Assembly: GCA_959347315.1 (NCBI GenBank)
Contig: OY365819.1
Location: forward strand, 21,652,089 to 21,716,088
Length of the DNA stretch: 64,000 bases
Direction of reading: 5' to 3'
Origin: Bimastos eiseni
Taxonomy: Eukaryota; Annelida; Clitellata; Crassiclitellata; Lumbricidae
Part shown: positions 1 to 12,395 of the stretch, in pieces
How positions within the stretch are numbered: position 1 is the stretch's first letter
How the letters are laid out: each line of letters begins with the position of its first letter
The notes under the pieces: model-generated
What the model was told of the DNA's origin: nothing
Databases searched by the model: none
The model's input: only the letters and a program-made list of their open reading frames with translations
Translations under genes and position numbers: made by a program

Positions 1-221
1 TTTCCACCATAACCAACACCCACGACTTCGTAGCCCTCTCCTTGGAATCCGGCGGCGCTTGCAGCAGTGAAGGACTGGACTTCATCTCAGAGTTGGGTAG
101 TCGAACGAGTGCGGCAACCCACGATCCAATGGAGACGTCATTTCTGTTCCAACGTATCTCAGTTGTTCTTCAGCGTGGGAACGCAGCTTGCCTCTTCGGG
201 ACATTGCCAACACTCACTTAG
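1..221 (+). mobile_element. 3' end of a 5'-truncated LINE (restriction-like-endonuclease type)
   Basis: This is the last 73 codons of the coding region found more fully at 5615-6499 and 9600-10484, nearly identical to them. It reads in frame to a TAG at 219-221 and is followed by a short 3' UTR and (TAA)n. The window edge cuts the element, so its 5' extent is unknown. The encoded stretch is the tail behind the endonuclease core, with the family signature FQRISVVLQRGNAACLFGTL. It belongs to the first spacer of the H3/snRNA array. Confidence 0.75.
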
Positions 222-264
222 CTCATCATGGGCGATAACAGCATAATGTGAAAAATATATGATG

Positions 265-340
<76 letters not shown>

Positions 341-632
341 TAATAATGATAATAATATCAATAATAATGTAGAAACGACGCAGTAATGAGACCAAAATAA
401 CTACGCCGCTAGATGGCGGCACACGTTAACAATTGATTACATAGGTAGGAGATGGGTAACGGCGTTTTTTAAAATTATGTGATGCTGTAATGACATTTGA
501 GTTACTTAAAAATTGGATAAAATTGTATACTTTGATATTTCAAAGTAACTTTTCTGTGAATGAGGGAATTAAATAGATATTAACGTTAGAAGGTTCTATC
601 GTTGGAAACTGTTTTTAAATGCTGAAACACGC
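222..632. repeat. (TAA)n microsatellite and conserved upstream spacer of array unit A
   Basis: A (TAA)n run at about 262-336 is followed by roughly 270 bp of spacer that recurs upstream of the snRNA-like gene in every unit (about 2613-2877, 6585-6850, 10566-10832 and 13333-13597). No coding potential is seen. The conserved spacer is where a proximal sequence element for the snRNA promoter would lie, but the copies are too similar to reveal it by comparison. Confidence 0.7.
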
Positions 633-670
633 TATAAAAGACACGCTGTATAATACGCCACTATCGCTTC
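633..670 (+). pseudogene. Deleted snRNA-like gene remnant (unit A)
   Basis: The TATA box TATAAAAG (633-640) and the first eight transcribed bases (663-670, ATCGCTTC) match the other units. The sequence then jumps straight to spacer that lies about 500 bp further downstream in the intact units. Unit A has therefore lost the RNA body while keeping its promoter. Confidence 0.8.
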
Positions 671-873
671 CCGTCCGTCGTCTTCGTCGTTATAGAAGAG
701 AAAGAAGAAATGCAGCCGAGACAGACAGACTGGTTTTGGATAAGAGAAGTAGGACGTGGCGTGCGTGTTGCTTTGTTTGGACTGGTTTAGACACAGGTGT
801 AGGTTGCGGTGATGATGATGATGACGATAATTAGCATGTTTGTCGTTGTCGATTTCCTAAGGTAAGATTTTGT

Positions 874-889
874 GGCTCTGAAAAGAGCC
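874..889 (-). promoter_or_regulatory. Histone mRNA 3' stem-loop (unit A H3)
   Basis: The minus strand reads GGCTCTTTTCAGAGCC, the canonical 6-bp stem and 4-nt loop of replication-dependent histone mRNAs. It lies 55 nt beyond the stop codon and is bound by SLBP, whose gene is at 43991-50521 in this window. Confidence 0.95.
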
Positions 890-944
890 GTTTCTTCTGC
901 GTTACGTCCAAAGAACGAACGCCAGCGATGCGCAGCCGCCCAGC

Positions 945-1377
<433 letters not shown>

Positions 1378-1684
1378 TTCGTCGATGCTGCTGAGAAAAT
1401 GCTGATAATCTTGAGCGAACGAACGAACGAACGGTACCCTCTCCTAGGCAGGAATGAGCCTGTGATTGCGTGTTGAATGTGTGGCGTGGGGAGGACGTGG
1501 AGTGGTGGTCTGGTGAGGAGAGGAAGCAGTATGGTGTAGGCGATGATGCGTGTAAGGGTGTTGATTATTATTATTATTGTTAGTGGTATTATTATGAATT
1601 ATATGAGTATTATCTGTGGGTGGCTGTGCCCTGCCTTTCGTGTATATGGATAAGATGAATGATTGAATGTATCTATCCGTATAG
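1378..1684. other. 5' flank of H3 (unit A), no TATA box evident
   Basis: This is the upstream region of the minus-strand H3 gene. It contains a short (CGAA)n run next to the leader and a GC-rich stretch. I see no clear TATA or CCAAT box within about 200 bp, although histone genes usually have one. The same flank recurs in all six copies. Confidence 0.5.
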
Positions 1685-2567
1685 AGATAATAATAATAAT
1701 AATAATAATTAGAATAATAATTAGATTGAAGATTATAATTAGATAATAACTAGATTATAATTATAGCAATAATAATAATAATAATAATAACTAGATTATA
1801 GATTATAATTTGATTATAACTAGGTTATAATTATAATAAGATTATAGACAATAAATAGATTATAACTAGTTTATAATTATAGTAATAATAATAATATTTA
1901 GATTATGGATCATAAATAGATTATGACTAGGTTATAATTATAATGAGATTATAGATTGTAATTAGATTATAAGTAGATTATAATTATAGTAAACATAATA
2001 ATAATAAGAATTCGATTATAGATTATAATTAGATTATAACTAGGTTATTATTATAATGAGATTATAGATTATAATTAGATTATAACTAGATAAAAATAAT
2101 AATAATAGTAATTATAATAATAATAATATTTATATTTATAATAATACTTAGATTATAGATTATAATTAGATTATAACTAGAATATACTTATAGTATTAAC
2201 AATAATATTAATAATAATAATAATTAGGCTATAGATAATAATTTGATTATAACCAGGTTAAAACTATAATGAGATTATAGATTATAATTAGATTTTAAGT
2301 AAATAATAATAACAATATTAATATTAATAATTAGATTATAGATTATAATTAGATTATTATTAGATTATAACTAGATAATAATAATAATAATAGTAATAAT
2401 AATAATATTAATTAGATTATAGTTTAAAATAAGATTGTAACTAGATTATAATTATAGTAATAATAATAATAATAATAATATTAATTAGATTATAGATTAC
2501 AATTAGCTTATAACTTGGTTATGATTATAATGAGGTTGTAGATTATAATTAGATTATTACTAGATAA

Positions 2568-2612
<45 letters not shown>
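1685..2612. repeat. AT-rich satellite spacer, unit A
   Basis: The spacer is built from degenerate repeats of an attatagattataattag / attataactag theme mixed with (TAA)n, and ends in a long (TAA)n run. It is nearly identical to about 12396-13333 in unit D. It contains no LINE and no coding potential. Confidence 0.9.
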
Positions 2613-2614
<2 letters not shown>

Positions 2615-2877
2615 TAGACACGACGCAGTAATGAGACCAAAATAATTACGTCGCTAGATGGCGGCACACGTTAACAATTGATTACATAGGGGGAGATGAG
2701 AAACGGCGTTATTTAAAATTATACGATACTGTAATGACATTTGAGTTACTTGAAAATTGGATAAAATTGTATACTTTGATATTTCAAAGTAACTTTTCTG
2801 TGAATGATGGAATTAAATAGTTATTAACGTTAGAAGGTTTTGTCGTTGGAAACTTTTTTTTAAATGCCGAAACACGC

Positions 2878-2885
2878 TATAAAAG
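2878..2885 (+). promoter_or_regulatory. TATA box of snRNA-like gene (unit B)
   Basis: TATAAAAG starts exactly 30 bp upstream of the U2-like 5' end at 2908. The spacing is identical in units C, D and E (6851, 10833 and 13598) and suits a Pol II TATA promoter or a U6-type Pol III promoter. Confidence 0.75.
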
Positions 2886-2907
2886 ACACGCTGTATAATA
2901 CGTCGTT

Positions 2908-3060
2908 ATCGCTTCTCGGCCTTTTGGCCAAGATCAAAGCGTTTACTTACTTGTCGGCTTAATACCCCGACATGTACTTTAACCAGGCTGCGTGATGCCC
3001 TCTGGGCTCTCGGCCTAGGCTGGTGGTCAGATAATCCCTGATCCGCTACCCTGGTTTTCG
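2908..3060 (+). ncRNA. U2-like chimeric snRNA gene, unit B
   Basis: The first 30 nt match metazoan U2 snRNA with one change (U22 to C), giving stem-loop I. RNA positions 45-65 form a U2 stem-loop IIa equivalent (UGUCGG / CCGACA, loop CUUAAUACC) in which two A-U pairs of U2 have become G-C pairs. Between them the U2 branch-recognition GUAGUA is missing and UACUUACUUG (2944-2953) is present, one base different from the U1 5' end. The 3' part does not align with U2 but folds as a closed domain (AACCAGG 74-80 with CCUGGUU 143-149) containing two hairpins, and ends in TTTT. No canonical Sm site is seen inside. Four copies are identical over about 150 nt. The 3' end is inferred. It could be a decayed U2 relative rather than a functional RNA. 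Confidence 0.6.
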
Positions 3061-3610
3061 TACCTCCCCCCCAGTGAGTGAGAAATGAAAAAAAATAAAA
3101 CAGCCTATGTAGGCCTACTACTATGTCGTTACAAGGCAGCAGAAGTTTGACAGGTAGTGTTAGACAGTAATGCGATGCTGTCCAACACTCCGATCGCATG
3201 TGGGGGCCCGTTTTAAAGTGACCCGCTGGGGCAATTTTTGCAAATTTTAGCAAATGAAGTAAAGACAAGTAGTAGGTCACTTGTTGCCTATTTTCATACT
3301 TGGCTCGTCAACATGACGATAATCGTCATTGTCATTATGTCACTATCATTGCTATAGCTATTATAATTATAATAATAATGTGCAATATAATTAAGCTTGT
3401 TATTATCGTCGCCATCATCGCCGTCCGTCGTCGTCGTTATAGAAGAGAAAGAAAAAATGCAGCCGAGACAGACAGACTGGTTTTGGATAAGAGAAGTAGG
3501 ACGTGGCGTGCGTGTTGCTTTGTTTGGACTGGTTTAGACACAGGTGTAGGTTGCGGTGATGATGATGATGACGATAATTAGCATGTTTGTCGTTGTCGAT
3601 TTCCTAAGGT
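3061..3610. other. Spacer between the snRNA-like gene and H3, unit B
   Basis: The spacer opens with a poly-C run of variable length between units. It contains an 11-bp hairpin (3156-3187, one mismatch) and an Sm-like CAATTTTTGC (3231-3240). Low-complexity stretches follow up to the H3 3' region. Open frames here are antisense or low-complexity and I do not call them genes. Confidence 0.5.
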
Positions 3611-3620
3611 AAGATTTTGT

Positions 3621-3636
3621 GGCTCTGAAAAGAGCC
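3621..3636 (-). promoter_or_regulatory. Histone mRNA 3' stem-loop (unit B H3)
   Basis: Canonical GGCTCTTTTCAGAGCC on the minus strand, 55 nt past the stop codon and intact although the coding region has a nonsense codon. Confidence 0.95.
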
Positions 3637-3691
3637 GTTTCTTCTGCGTTACGTCCAAAGAACGAACGCCAGCGATGCGCAGCCGCCCAGC

Positions 3692-4102
<411 letters not shown>

Positions 4103-4410
4103 TTCGTCGATGCTGCTGAGAAAATGCTGATAATCTTGAGCGAACGAACGAACGAACGGTACCCTCTCCTAGGCAGGAATGAGCCTGTGATTGCGTGTTG
4201 AATGTGTGGCGTGGGGAGGACGTGGAGTGGTGGTCTGGTGAGAGGAGGAAGCAGAATGGTGTAGTCGATGATGCGTGTAAGGGTGTTGATTATTATTATT
4301 ATTGTTAGTGGAATTATTATGAACATTATGAGTATTATCTTTGGGTGGCTGTGCCCTGCCTTTCGTGTATATGGATAGGGTGAATGAATGAATGTATCTA
4401 TCCGTATATA

Positions 4411-4533
4411 GATAATAATAATAACAATAATAATTAGAATAATAATTAGATTATTGATTATAATTAGATTATAACTAGGTTATAATTATAATGAGATCAT
4501 AGATTGTAATTAGATTATAACTAGATTATCATT

Positions 4534-4564
<31 letters not shown>

Positions 4565-5561
4565 TTGGATTATGGATTATAATTTGATATAACTATATAA
4601 TAATAATAATAATTATTATTATTATAATGAGATTATAGATTATAATTAGATTATAACTAGGTTATAATTATAATGAGAATATGGTTTATAATTAGATTGT
4701 AACTAGATTATAATGAGAGTAATAGTAATAACAATAATAATAATTAGATTATAGATTATAATTAACTTATAACTAGGTTATTATTATAATGAGATTATAG
4801 ATTATAATTAGATTATAACTAGATAAAAATAATAATAATAGTTATTATAATAATAATAATAATTATATTTATAATAATAATTAGATTATAGATTATAATT
4901 AGATTATAACTAGATTATACTTATAGTATTAATAATAATATTAATAATAATAATAATTAGGCTATAGATAATAATTTGATTATAACCAGGTTGAAACTAT
5001 AATGAGATTATAGATTATAATTAGATTTTAACTAGATAATAATAACAATATTGATAATAATAATTAGATTATAGATTATAATTAGATTATTATTAGATTG
5101 TAACTAGATAATAATAATAATAATAGTAATAATAATAATATTAATTAGATTATAGTTTAAAATAAGATTGTAACTAGATTATAATTATAGTAATAATAAT
5201 AATATTAATAATAATAATAATTAGGCTATAGATAATAATTTGATTATAACCAGGTTAAAACTATAATGAGATTATAGATTATAATTAGATTTTAACTAGA
5301 TAATAATAACAATATTAATAACAATAATTAGATTATAGATTATAATTAGATTATTATTAGATTGTAACTAGATAATAATAATAATAATAATAATAATAAT
5401 ATTAATTAGATTTTAGTTTAAAATAAGATTGTAACTAGATTATAATTATAGTAATAATAATTATAATAATAATAATAATTAGATTATAGATTACAATTAG
5501 CTTATAACTTGGTTATGATTATAATGAGATTGTAGATTATAATTAGATTATTACTAGATAA

Positions 5562-5614
<53 letters not shown>
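4411..5614. repeat. AT-rich satellite spacer, unit B
   Basis: Same repeat family as the spacer at 1685-2612 but longer, with internal reduplication (the block around 4920-5130 recurs around 5180-5400). It ends in the (TAA)n run that borders the LINE fragment. Confidence 0.9.
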
Positions 5615-5615
<1 letters not shown>

Positions 5616-6519
5616 CAACAGAGTCTGCTGAGGAACCATATGAACTTGCGAGTTCAGCACTCAACGCTTGGAAGACCCTGACAGATGCAGAACCACCAAC
5701 AGGAGCAGCGAGTCATCGCCAGAAAGAATGGGACCTCCGATTCACAGACAAGGCATGGAAAGGTCTGCTGGATTCCAATAACAATCCATGCGACCGTGCT
5801 CGCCTGCTGGCCTGGCGAGCACCTCATTCTGGAGACTGGATGCTAGTGCCCCCTGTGACTGCCCTAGGCCTGCGCCTCTCAAACGAGGATGTACGACTGG
5901 CAGCCGGGTTGAGGCTAGGAACGACGCTCTGCGAGCCACATTTGTGTCACCAATGTCAAGAGAGCGTCGACGCAATAGGGCTCCATGGACTAATTTGTAG
6001 AAGAGGCAGCGAAAAACATCAACGACATAGCATGTTGAACGATGTCATCTGGAGAGCTCTTGGCAGGGCGAAAGTTCCAGCGCAAAAGGAACCTCTCGGC
6101 TTGCTAAGAGAAGATGGAAAGCGACCTGACGGCGTCACGCTCATTCCTTGGACACGTGGTCGATGTCTGGCATGGGATGTGACAGTGCCCGACACCTACG
6201 CCAAGTCACATCTTGTCGACACATCTATCAGAGCTGGCGCAGCAGCCGAACGCGCAGCTAAGACGAAGAGGGCCAAGTATTCCACCATAACCAACACCCA
6301 CGACTTCGTAGCCCTCTCCTTGGAATCCGGCGGCGCTTGGAGCAGTGAAGGACTGCAGTTCATCGCAGAGTTGGGTAGTCGAACGAGTGCTGCAACCCAC
6401 GATCCAATGGAGACGTCATTTCTGTTCCAACGTATCTCAGTTGTTCTTCAGCGTGGGAACGCCGCATGCCTCTTCGGGACATTGTCAACCCTCACTTAGC
6501 TCATCATGGGCGATAACAG

Positions 6520-6523
<4 letters not shown>
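5615..6523 (+). mobile_element. 5'-truncated LINE 3' fragment encoding a zinc knuckle and restriction-like endonuclease
   Basis: A continuous frame of 294 codons (5615-6499) opens directly out of the (TAA)n run, so its start codon is missing. A CX2CX9HX3C zinc knuckle lies at about residues 111-128 (CHQCQESVDAIGLHGLIC). RPDG (about 170-173) and WDVTVPD (about 187-193) form the PD...D core of the endonuclease in R2/R4/Dong-type LINEs, and a Lys-rich KTKRAKY follows. The C-terminal FQRISVVLQRGN is typical of the family. The reverse transcriptase part is absent. A short 3' UTR ends in (TAA)n, so TAA arrays flank both sides. Family assignment is from motif recognition. Confidence 0.85.

Positions 6524-6584
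<61 letters not shown>
6524..6584. repeat. (TAA)n microsatellite 3' of LINE fragment
   Basis: A perfect TAA run joins the LINE 3' UTR to the conserved spacer of unit C. It may be the LINE tail, its target, or both. Confidence 0.9.
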
Positions 6585-6586
<2 letters not shown>

Positions 6587-6850
6587 TAGAAACGACTCAG
6601 TAATGATACCAAAATAACTACGTCGCAAGATGGCGGCGAACGTTAACAATTGATTACATAGGGGGGAGATGAGAAACGGCGTTATTTAAAATTATACGAT
6701 ACTGTAATGACATTTGAGTTACTTGAAAATTGGATAAAATTGTATACTTTGATATTTCAAAGTAACTTTTCTGTGAACGACGGAATTAAATAGTTATTAA
6801 CGTTAGAAGGTTTTGTCGTTGGAAACTTTTTTTTAAATGCCGAAACACGC

Positions 6851-6858
6851 TATAAAAG
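6851..6858 (+). promoter_or_regulatory. TATA box of snRNA-like gene (unit C)
   Basis: TATAAAAG, 30 bp upstream of the U2-like 5' end at 6881. Confidence 0.75.
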
Positions 6859-6880
6859 ACACGCTGTATAATACGTCGTT

Positions 6881-7033
6881 ATCGCTTCTCGGCCTTTTGG
6901 CCAAGATCAAAGCGTTTACTTACTTGTCGGCTTAATACCCCGACATGTACTTTAACCAGGCTGCGTGATGCCCTCTGGGCTCTCGGCCTAGGCTGGTGGT
7001 CAGATAATCCCTGATCCGCTACCCTGGTTTTCG
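6881..7033 (+). ncRNA. U2-like chimeric snRNA gene, unit C
   Basis: Same sequence as the unit B copy at 2908-3060: U2 stem-loop I, U1-like UACUUACUUG, compensated stem-loop IIa and a closed 3' domain ending in TTTT. Downstream the poly-C run is longer than in unit B. This unit also has the intact H3 at 7668-8078, so it is one of two units with both genes unbroken. Confidence 0.6.
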
Positions 7034-7596
7034 TCACTCCCCCCCCCCAGTGAGGGAGAAATGAAAAAAAATAAAACAGCCTATGTAGGCCTACTACTAT
7101 GTCGTTACAAGGCAGCAGAAGTTTGACAGGTAGTGTTAGACAGTAATGCGATGCTGTCCAACACTCCGATCGCATGTGGGGGCCCGTTTTAAAGTGACCC
7201 GCTGGGGCAATTTTTGCAAATTTTAGCAAATGAAGTAAAGACAAGTAGTAGGTCACTTGTTGCCTATTTTCATACTTGGCTCGTCAACATGACGATAATC
7301 GTCATTGTCATTATGTCACTATCATTGCTATAGCTATTATAATTATAATAATAATGTGCAATATAATTAAGCTTGTTATTATCGTCGCCATCATCGCCGT
7401 CCGTCGTCGTCGTTATAGAAGAGAAAGAAAAAATGCAGCCGAGACAGACAGACTGGTTTTGGATAAGAGAAGTAGGACGTGGCGTGCGTGTTGCTTTGTT
7501 TGGACTGGTTTAGACACAGGTGTAGGTTGCGGTGATGATGATGATGACGATAATTAGCATGTTTGTCGTTGTCGATTTCCTAAGGTAAGATTTTGT

Positions 7597-7612
7597 GGCT
7601 CTGAAAAGAGCC
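7597..7612 (-). promoter_or_regulatory. Histone mRNA 3' stem-loop (unit C H3)
   Basis: Canonical GGCTCTTTTCAGAGCC on the minus strand, 55 nt beyond the H3 stop codon. Confidence 0.95.
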
Positions 7613-7667
7613 GTTTCTTCTGCGTTACGTCCAAAGAACGAACGCCAGCGATGCGCAGCCGCCCAGC

Positions 7668-8144
<477 letters not shown>

Positions 8145-8391
8145 CTAGGCAGGAATGAGCCTGTGATTGCGTGTTGAATGTGTGGCGTGGGGAGGACGTG
8201 GAGTGGTGGTCTGGTGAGAGGAGGAAGCAGAATGGTGTAGTCGATGATGCGTGTAAGGGTGTTGATTATTATTATTATTGTTAGTGGAATTATTATGAAC
8301 ATTATGAGTATTATCTTTGGGTGGCTGTGCCCTGCCTTTCGTGTATATGGATAGGGTGAATGAATGAATGTATCTATCCGTATATAGATAA

Positions 8392-8509
8392 TAATAATAA
8401 CAATAATAATTAGAATAATAATTAGATTATTGATTATAATTAGATTATAACTAGGTTATAATTATAATGAGATCATAGATTGTAATTAGATTATAACTAG
8501 ATTATCATT

Positions 8510-8540
<31 letters not shown>

Positions 8541-9537
8541 TTGGATTATGGATTATAATTTGATATAACTATATAATAATAATAATAATTATTATTATTA
8601 TAATGAGATTATAGATTATAATTAGATTATAACTAGGTTATAATTATAATGAGAATATGGTTTATAATTAGATTGTAACTAGATTATAATGAGAGTAATA
8701 GTAATAACAATAATAATAATTAGATTATAGATTATAATTAACTTATAACTAGGTTATTATTATAATGAGATTATAGATTATAATTAGATTATAACTAGAT
8801 AAAAATAATAATAATAGTTATTATAATAATAATAATATTTATATTTATAATAATAATTAGATTATAGATTATAATTAGATTATAACTAGATTATACTTAT
8901 AGTATTAATAATAATATTAATAATAATAATAATTAGGCTATAGATAATAATTTGATTATAACCAGGTTGAAACTATAATGAGATTATAGATTATAATTAG
9001 ATTTTAACTAGATAATAATAACAATATTGATAATAATAATTAGATTATAGATTATAATTAGATTATTATTAGATTGTAACTAGATAATAATAATAATAAT
9101 AGTAATAATAATAATATTAATTAGATTATAGTTTAAAATAAGATTGTAACTAGATTATAATTATAGTAATAATAATAATATTAATAATAATAATAATTAG
9201 GCTATAGATAATAATTTGATTATAACCAGGTTAAAACTATAATGAGATTATAGATTATAATTAGATTTTAACTAGATAATAATAACAATATTAATAACAA
9301 TAATTAGATTATAGATTATAATTAGATTATTATTAGATTGTAACTAGATAATAATAATAATAATAATAATAATAATATTAATTAGATTTTAGTTTAAAAT
9401 AAGATTGTAACTAGATTATAATTATAGTAATAATAATTATAATAATAATAATAATTAGATTATAGATTACAATTAGCTTATAACTTGGTTATGATTATAA
9501 TGAGGTTGTAGATTATAATTAGATTATTACTAGATAA

Positions 9538-9599
<62 letters not shown>
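8392..9599. repeat. AT-rich satellite spacer, unit C
   Basis: Nearly identical in order and content to the unit B spacer, ending in (TAA)n at the LINE border. Confidence 0.9.
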
Positions 9600-9600
<1 letters not shown>

Positions 9601-10504
9601 CAACAGAGTCTGCTGAGGAACCATATGAACTTGCGAGTTCAGCACTCAACGCTTGGAAGACCCTGACAGATGCAGAACCACCAACAGGAGCAGCGAGTCA
9701 TCGCCAGAAAGAATGGGACCTCCGATTCACAGACAAGGCATGGAAAGGTCTGCTGGATTCCAATAACAATCCATGCGACCGTGCTCGCCTGCTGGCCTGG
9801 CGAGCACCTCATTCTGGAGACTGGATGCTAGTGCCCCCTGTGACTGCCCTAGGCCTGCGCCTCTCAAACGAGGATGTACGACTGGCAGCCGGGTTGAGGC
9901 TAGGAACGACGCTCTGCGAGCCACATTTGTGTCACCAATGTCAAGAGAGCGTCGACGCAATAGGGCTCCATGGACTAATTTGTAGAAGAGGCAGCGAAAA
10001 ACATCAACGACATAGCATGTTGAACGATGTCATCTGGAGAGCTCTTGGCAGGGCGAAAGTTCCAGCGCAAAAGGAACCTCTCGGCTTGCTAAGAGAAGAT
10101 GGAAAGCGACCTGACGGCGTCACGCTCATTCCTTGGACACGTGGTCGATGTCTGGCATGGGATGTGACAGTGCCCGACACCTACGCCAAGTCACATCTTG
10201 TCGACACATCTATCAGAGCTGGCGCAGCAGCCGAACGCGCAGCTAAGACGAAGAGGGCCAAGTATTCCACCATAACCAACACCCACGACTTCGTAGCCCT
10301 CTCCTTGGAATCCGGCGGCGCTTGGAGCAGTGAAGGACTGCAGTTCATCGCAGAGTTGGGTAGTCGAACGAGTGCTGCAACCCACGATCCAATGGAGACG
10401 TCATTTCTGTTCCAACGTATCTCAGTTGTTCTTCAGCGTGGGAACGCCGCATGCCTCTTCGGGACATTGTCAACCCTCACTTAGCTCATCATGGGCGATA
10501 ACAG

Positions 10505-10508
<4 letters not shown>
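9600..10508 (+). mobile_element. Second copy of the truncated LINE fragment (zinc knuckle + endonuclease)
   Basis: It carries the same 294-codon open frame (9600-10484), the same truncation point and the same flanking (TAA)n as the copy at 5615-6523. The identical 5' break shows that the fragment was copied with the array unit and did not insert twice. The frame stays open with the knuckle cysteines and PD...D residues intact. Confidence 0.85.
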
Positions 10509-10568
<60 letters not shown>

Positions 10569-10832
10569 TAGAAACGACTCAGTAATGATACCAAAATAAC
10601 TACGTCGCAAGATGGCGGCGAACGTTAACAATTGATTACATAGGAGGGAGATGGGAAACGGCGTTATTTAAAATTACATGATGCTGTAATGACATTTGAG
10701 TTATTTAAAAATTGCATAAAATTGTATACTTTGATATTTCAAAGTAACTTTTCTGTGAACGACGGAATTAAATAGTTATTAACGTTAGAAGGTTTTGTCG
10801 TTGGAAACTTTTTTTTAAATGCCGAAACACGC

Positions 10833-10840
10833 TATAAAAG
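10833..10840 (+). promoter_or_regulatory. TATA box of snRNA-like gene (unit D)
   Basis: TATAAAAG, 30 bp upstream of the U2-like 5' end at 10863. Confidence 0.75.
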
Positions 10841-10862
10841 ACACGCTGTATAATACGTCGTT

Positions 10863-11015
10863 ATCGCTTCTCGGCCTTTTGGCCAAGATCAAAGCGTTTA
10901 CTTACTTGTCGGCTTAATACCCCGACATGTACTTTAACCAGGCTGCGTGATGCCCTCTGGGCTCTCGGCCTAGGCTGGTGGTCAGATAATCCCTGATCCG
11001 CTACCCTGGTTTTCG
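10863..11015 (+). ncRNA. U2-like chimeric snRNA gene, unit D
   Basis: Identical over the inferred RNA to the unit B copy (2908-3060). The following poly-C run is the longest of the four. The RNA body is unchanged although the H3 gene of this unit is broken, which fits conservation of the RNA, or simply recent homogenisation. Confidence 0.6.
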
Positions 11016-11580
11016 TCACTCCCCCCCCCCCCAGTGAGGGAGAAATGAAAAAAAATAAAACAGCCTATGTAGGCCTACTACTATGTCGTTACAAGGCAGC
11101 AGAAGTTTGACAGGTAGTGTTAGACAGTAATGCGATGCTGTCCAACACTCCGATCGCATGTGGGGGCCCGTTTTAAAGTGACCCGCTGGGGCAATTTTTG
11201 CAAATTTTAGCAAATGAAGTAAAGACAAGTAGTAGGTCACTTGTTGCCTATTTTCATACTTGGCTCGTCAACATGACGATAATCGTCATTGTCATTATGT
11301 CACTATCATTGCTATAGCTATTATAATTATAATAATAATGTGCAATATAATTAAGCTTGTTATTATCGTCGCCATCATCGCCGTCCGTCGTCGTCGTTAT
11401 AGAAGAGAAAGAAAAAATGCAGCCGAGACAGACAGACTGGTTTTGGATAAGAGAAGTAGGACGTGGCGTGCGTGTTGCTTTGTTTGGACTGGTTTAGACA
11501 CAGGTGTAGGTTGCGGTGATGATGATGATGACGATAATTAGCATGTTTGTCGTTGTCGATTTCCTAAGGTAAGATTTTGT

Positions 11581-11596
11581 GGCTCTGAAAAGAGCC
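11581..11596 (-). promoter_or_regulatory. Histone mRNA 3' stem-loop (unit D H3)
   Basis: Canonical GGCTCTTTTCAGAGCC on the minus strand, 55 nt past the H3 stop codon. Confidence 0.95.
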
Positions 11597-11651
11597 GTTT
11601 CTTCTGCGTTACGTCCAAAGAACGAACGCCAGCGATGCGCAGCCGCCCAGC

Positions 11652-12084
<433 letters not shown>

Positions 12085-12395
12085 TTCGTCGATGCTGCTG
12101 AGAAAATGCTGATAATCTTGAGCGAACGAACGAACGAACGGTACCCTCTCCTAGGCAGGAATGAGCCTGTGATTGCGTGTTGAATGTGTGGCGTGGGGAG
12201 GACGTGGAGTGGTGGTCTGGTGAGGAGAGGAAGCAGTATGGTGTAGGCGATGATGCGTGTAAGGGTGTTGATTATTATTATTATTGTTAGTGGTATTATT
12301 ATGAATTATATGAGTATTATCTGTGGGTGGCTGTGCCCTGCCTTTCGTGTATATGGATAAGATGAATGATTGAATGTATCTATCCGTATAGAGAT

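Noticed and set aside
159..422. Poly-Ile and poly-Asn open frames (also at 15402-15671)
   Set aside because: Translations of (TAA)n repeats.
2906..3280. Minus-strand open frame of 124 codons, repeated at 6879-7256 and 13626-14000 and shortened at 11016-11240
   Set aside because: It is antisense to the snRNA-like gene and its spacer. Its end simply reads the reverse complement of the U2 5' end. Differences between units are poly-C length changes that shift the frame, as expected for non-coding DNA.
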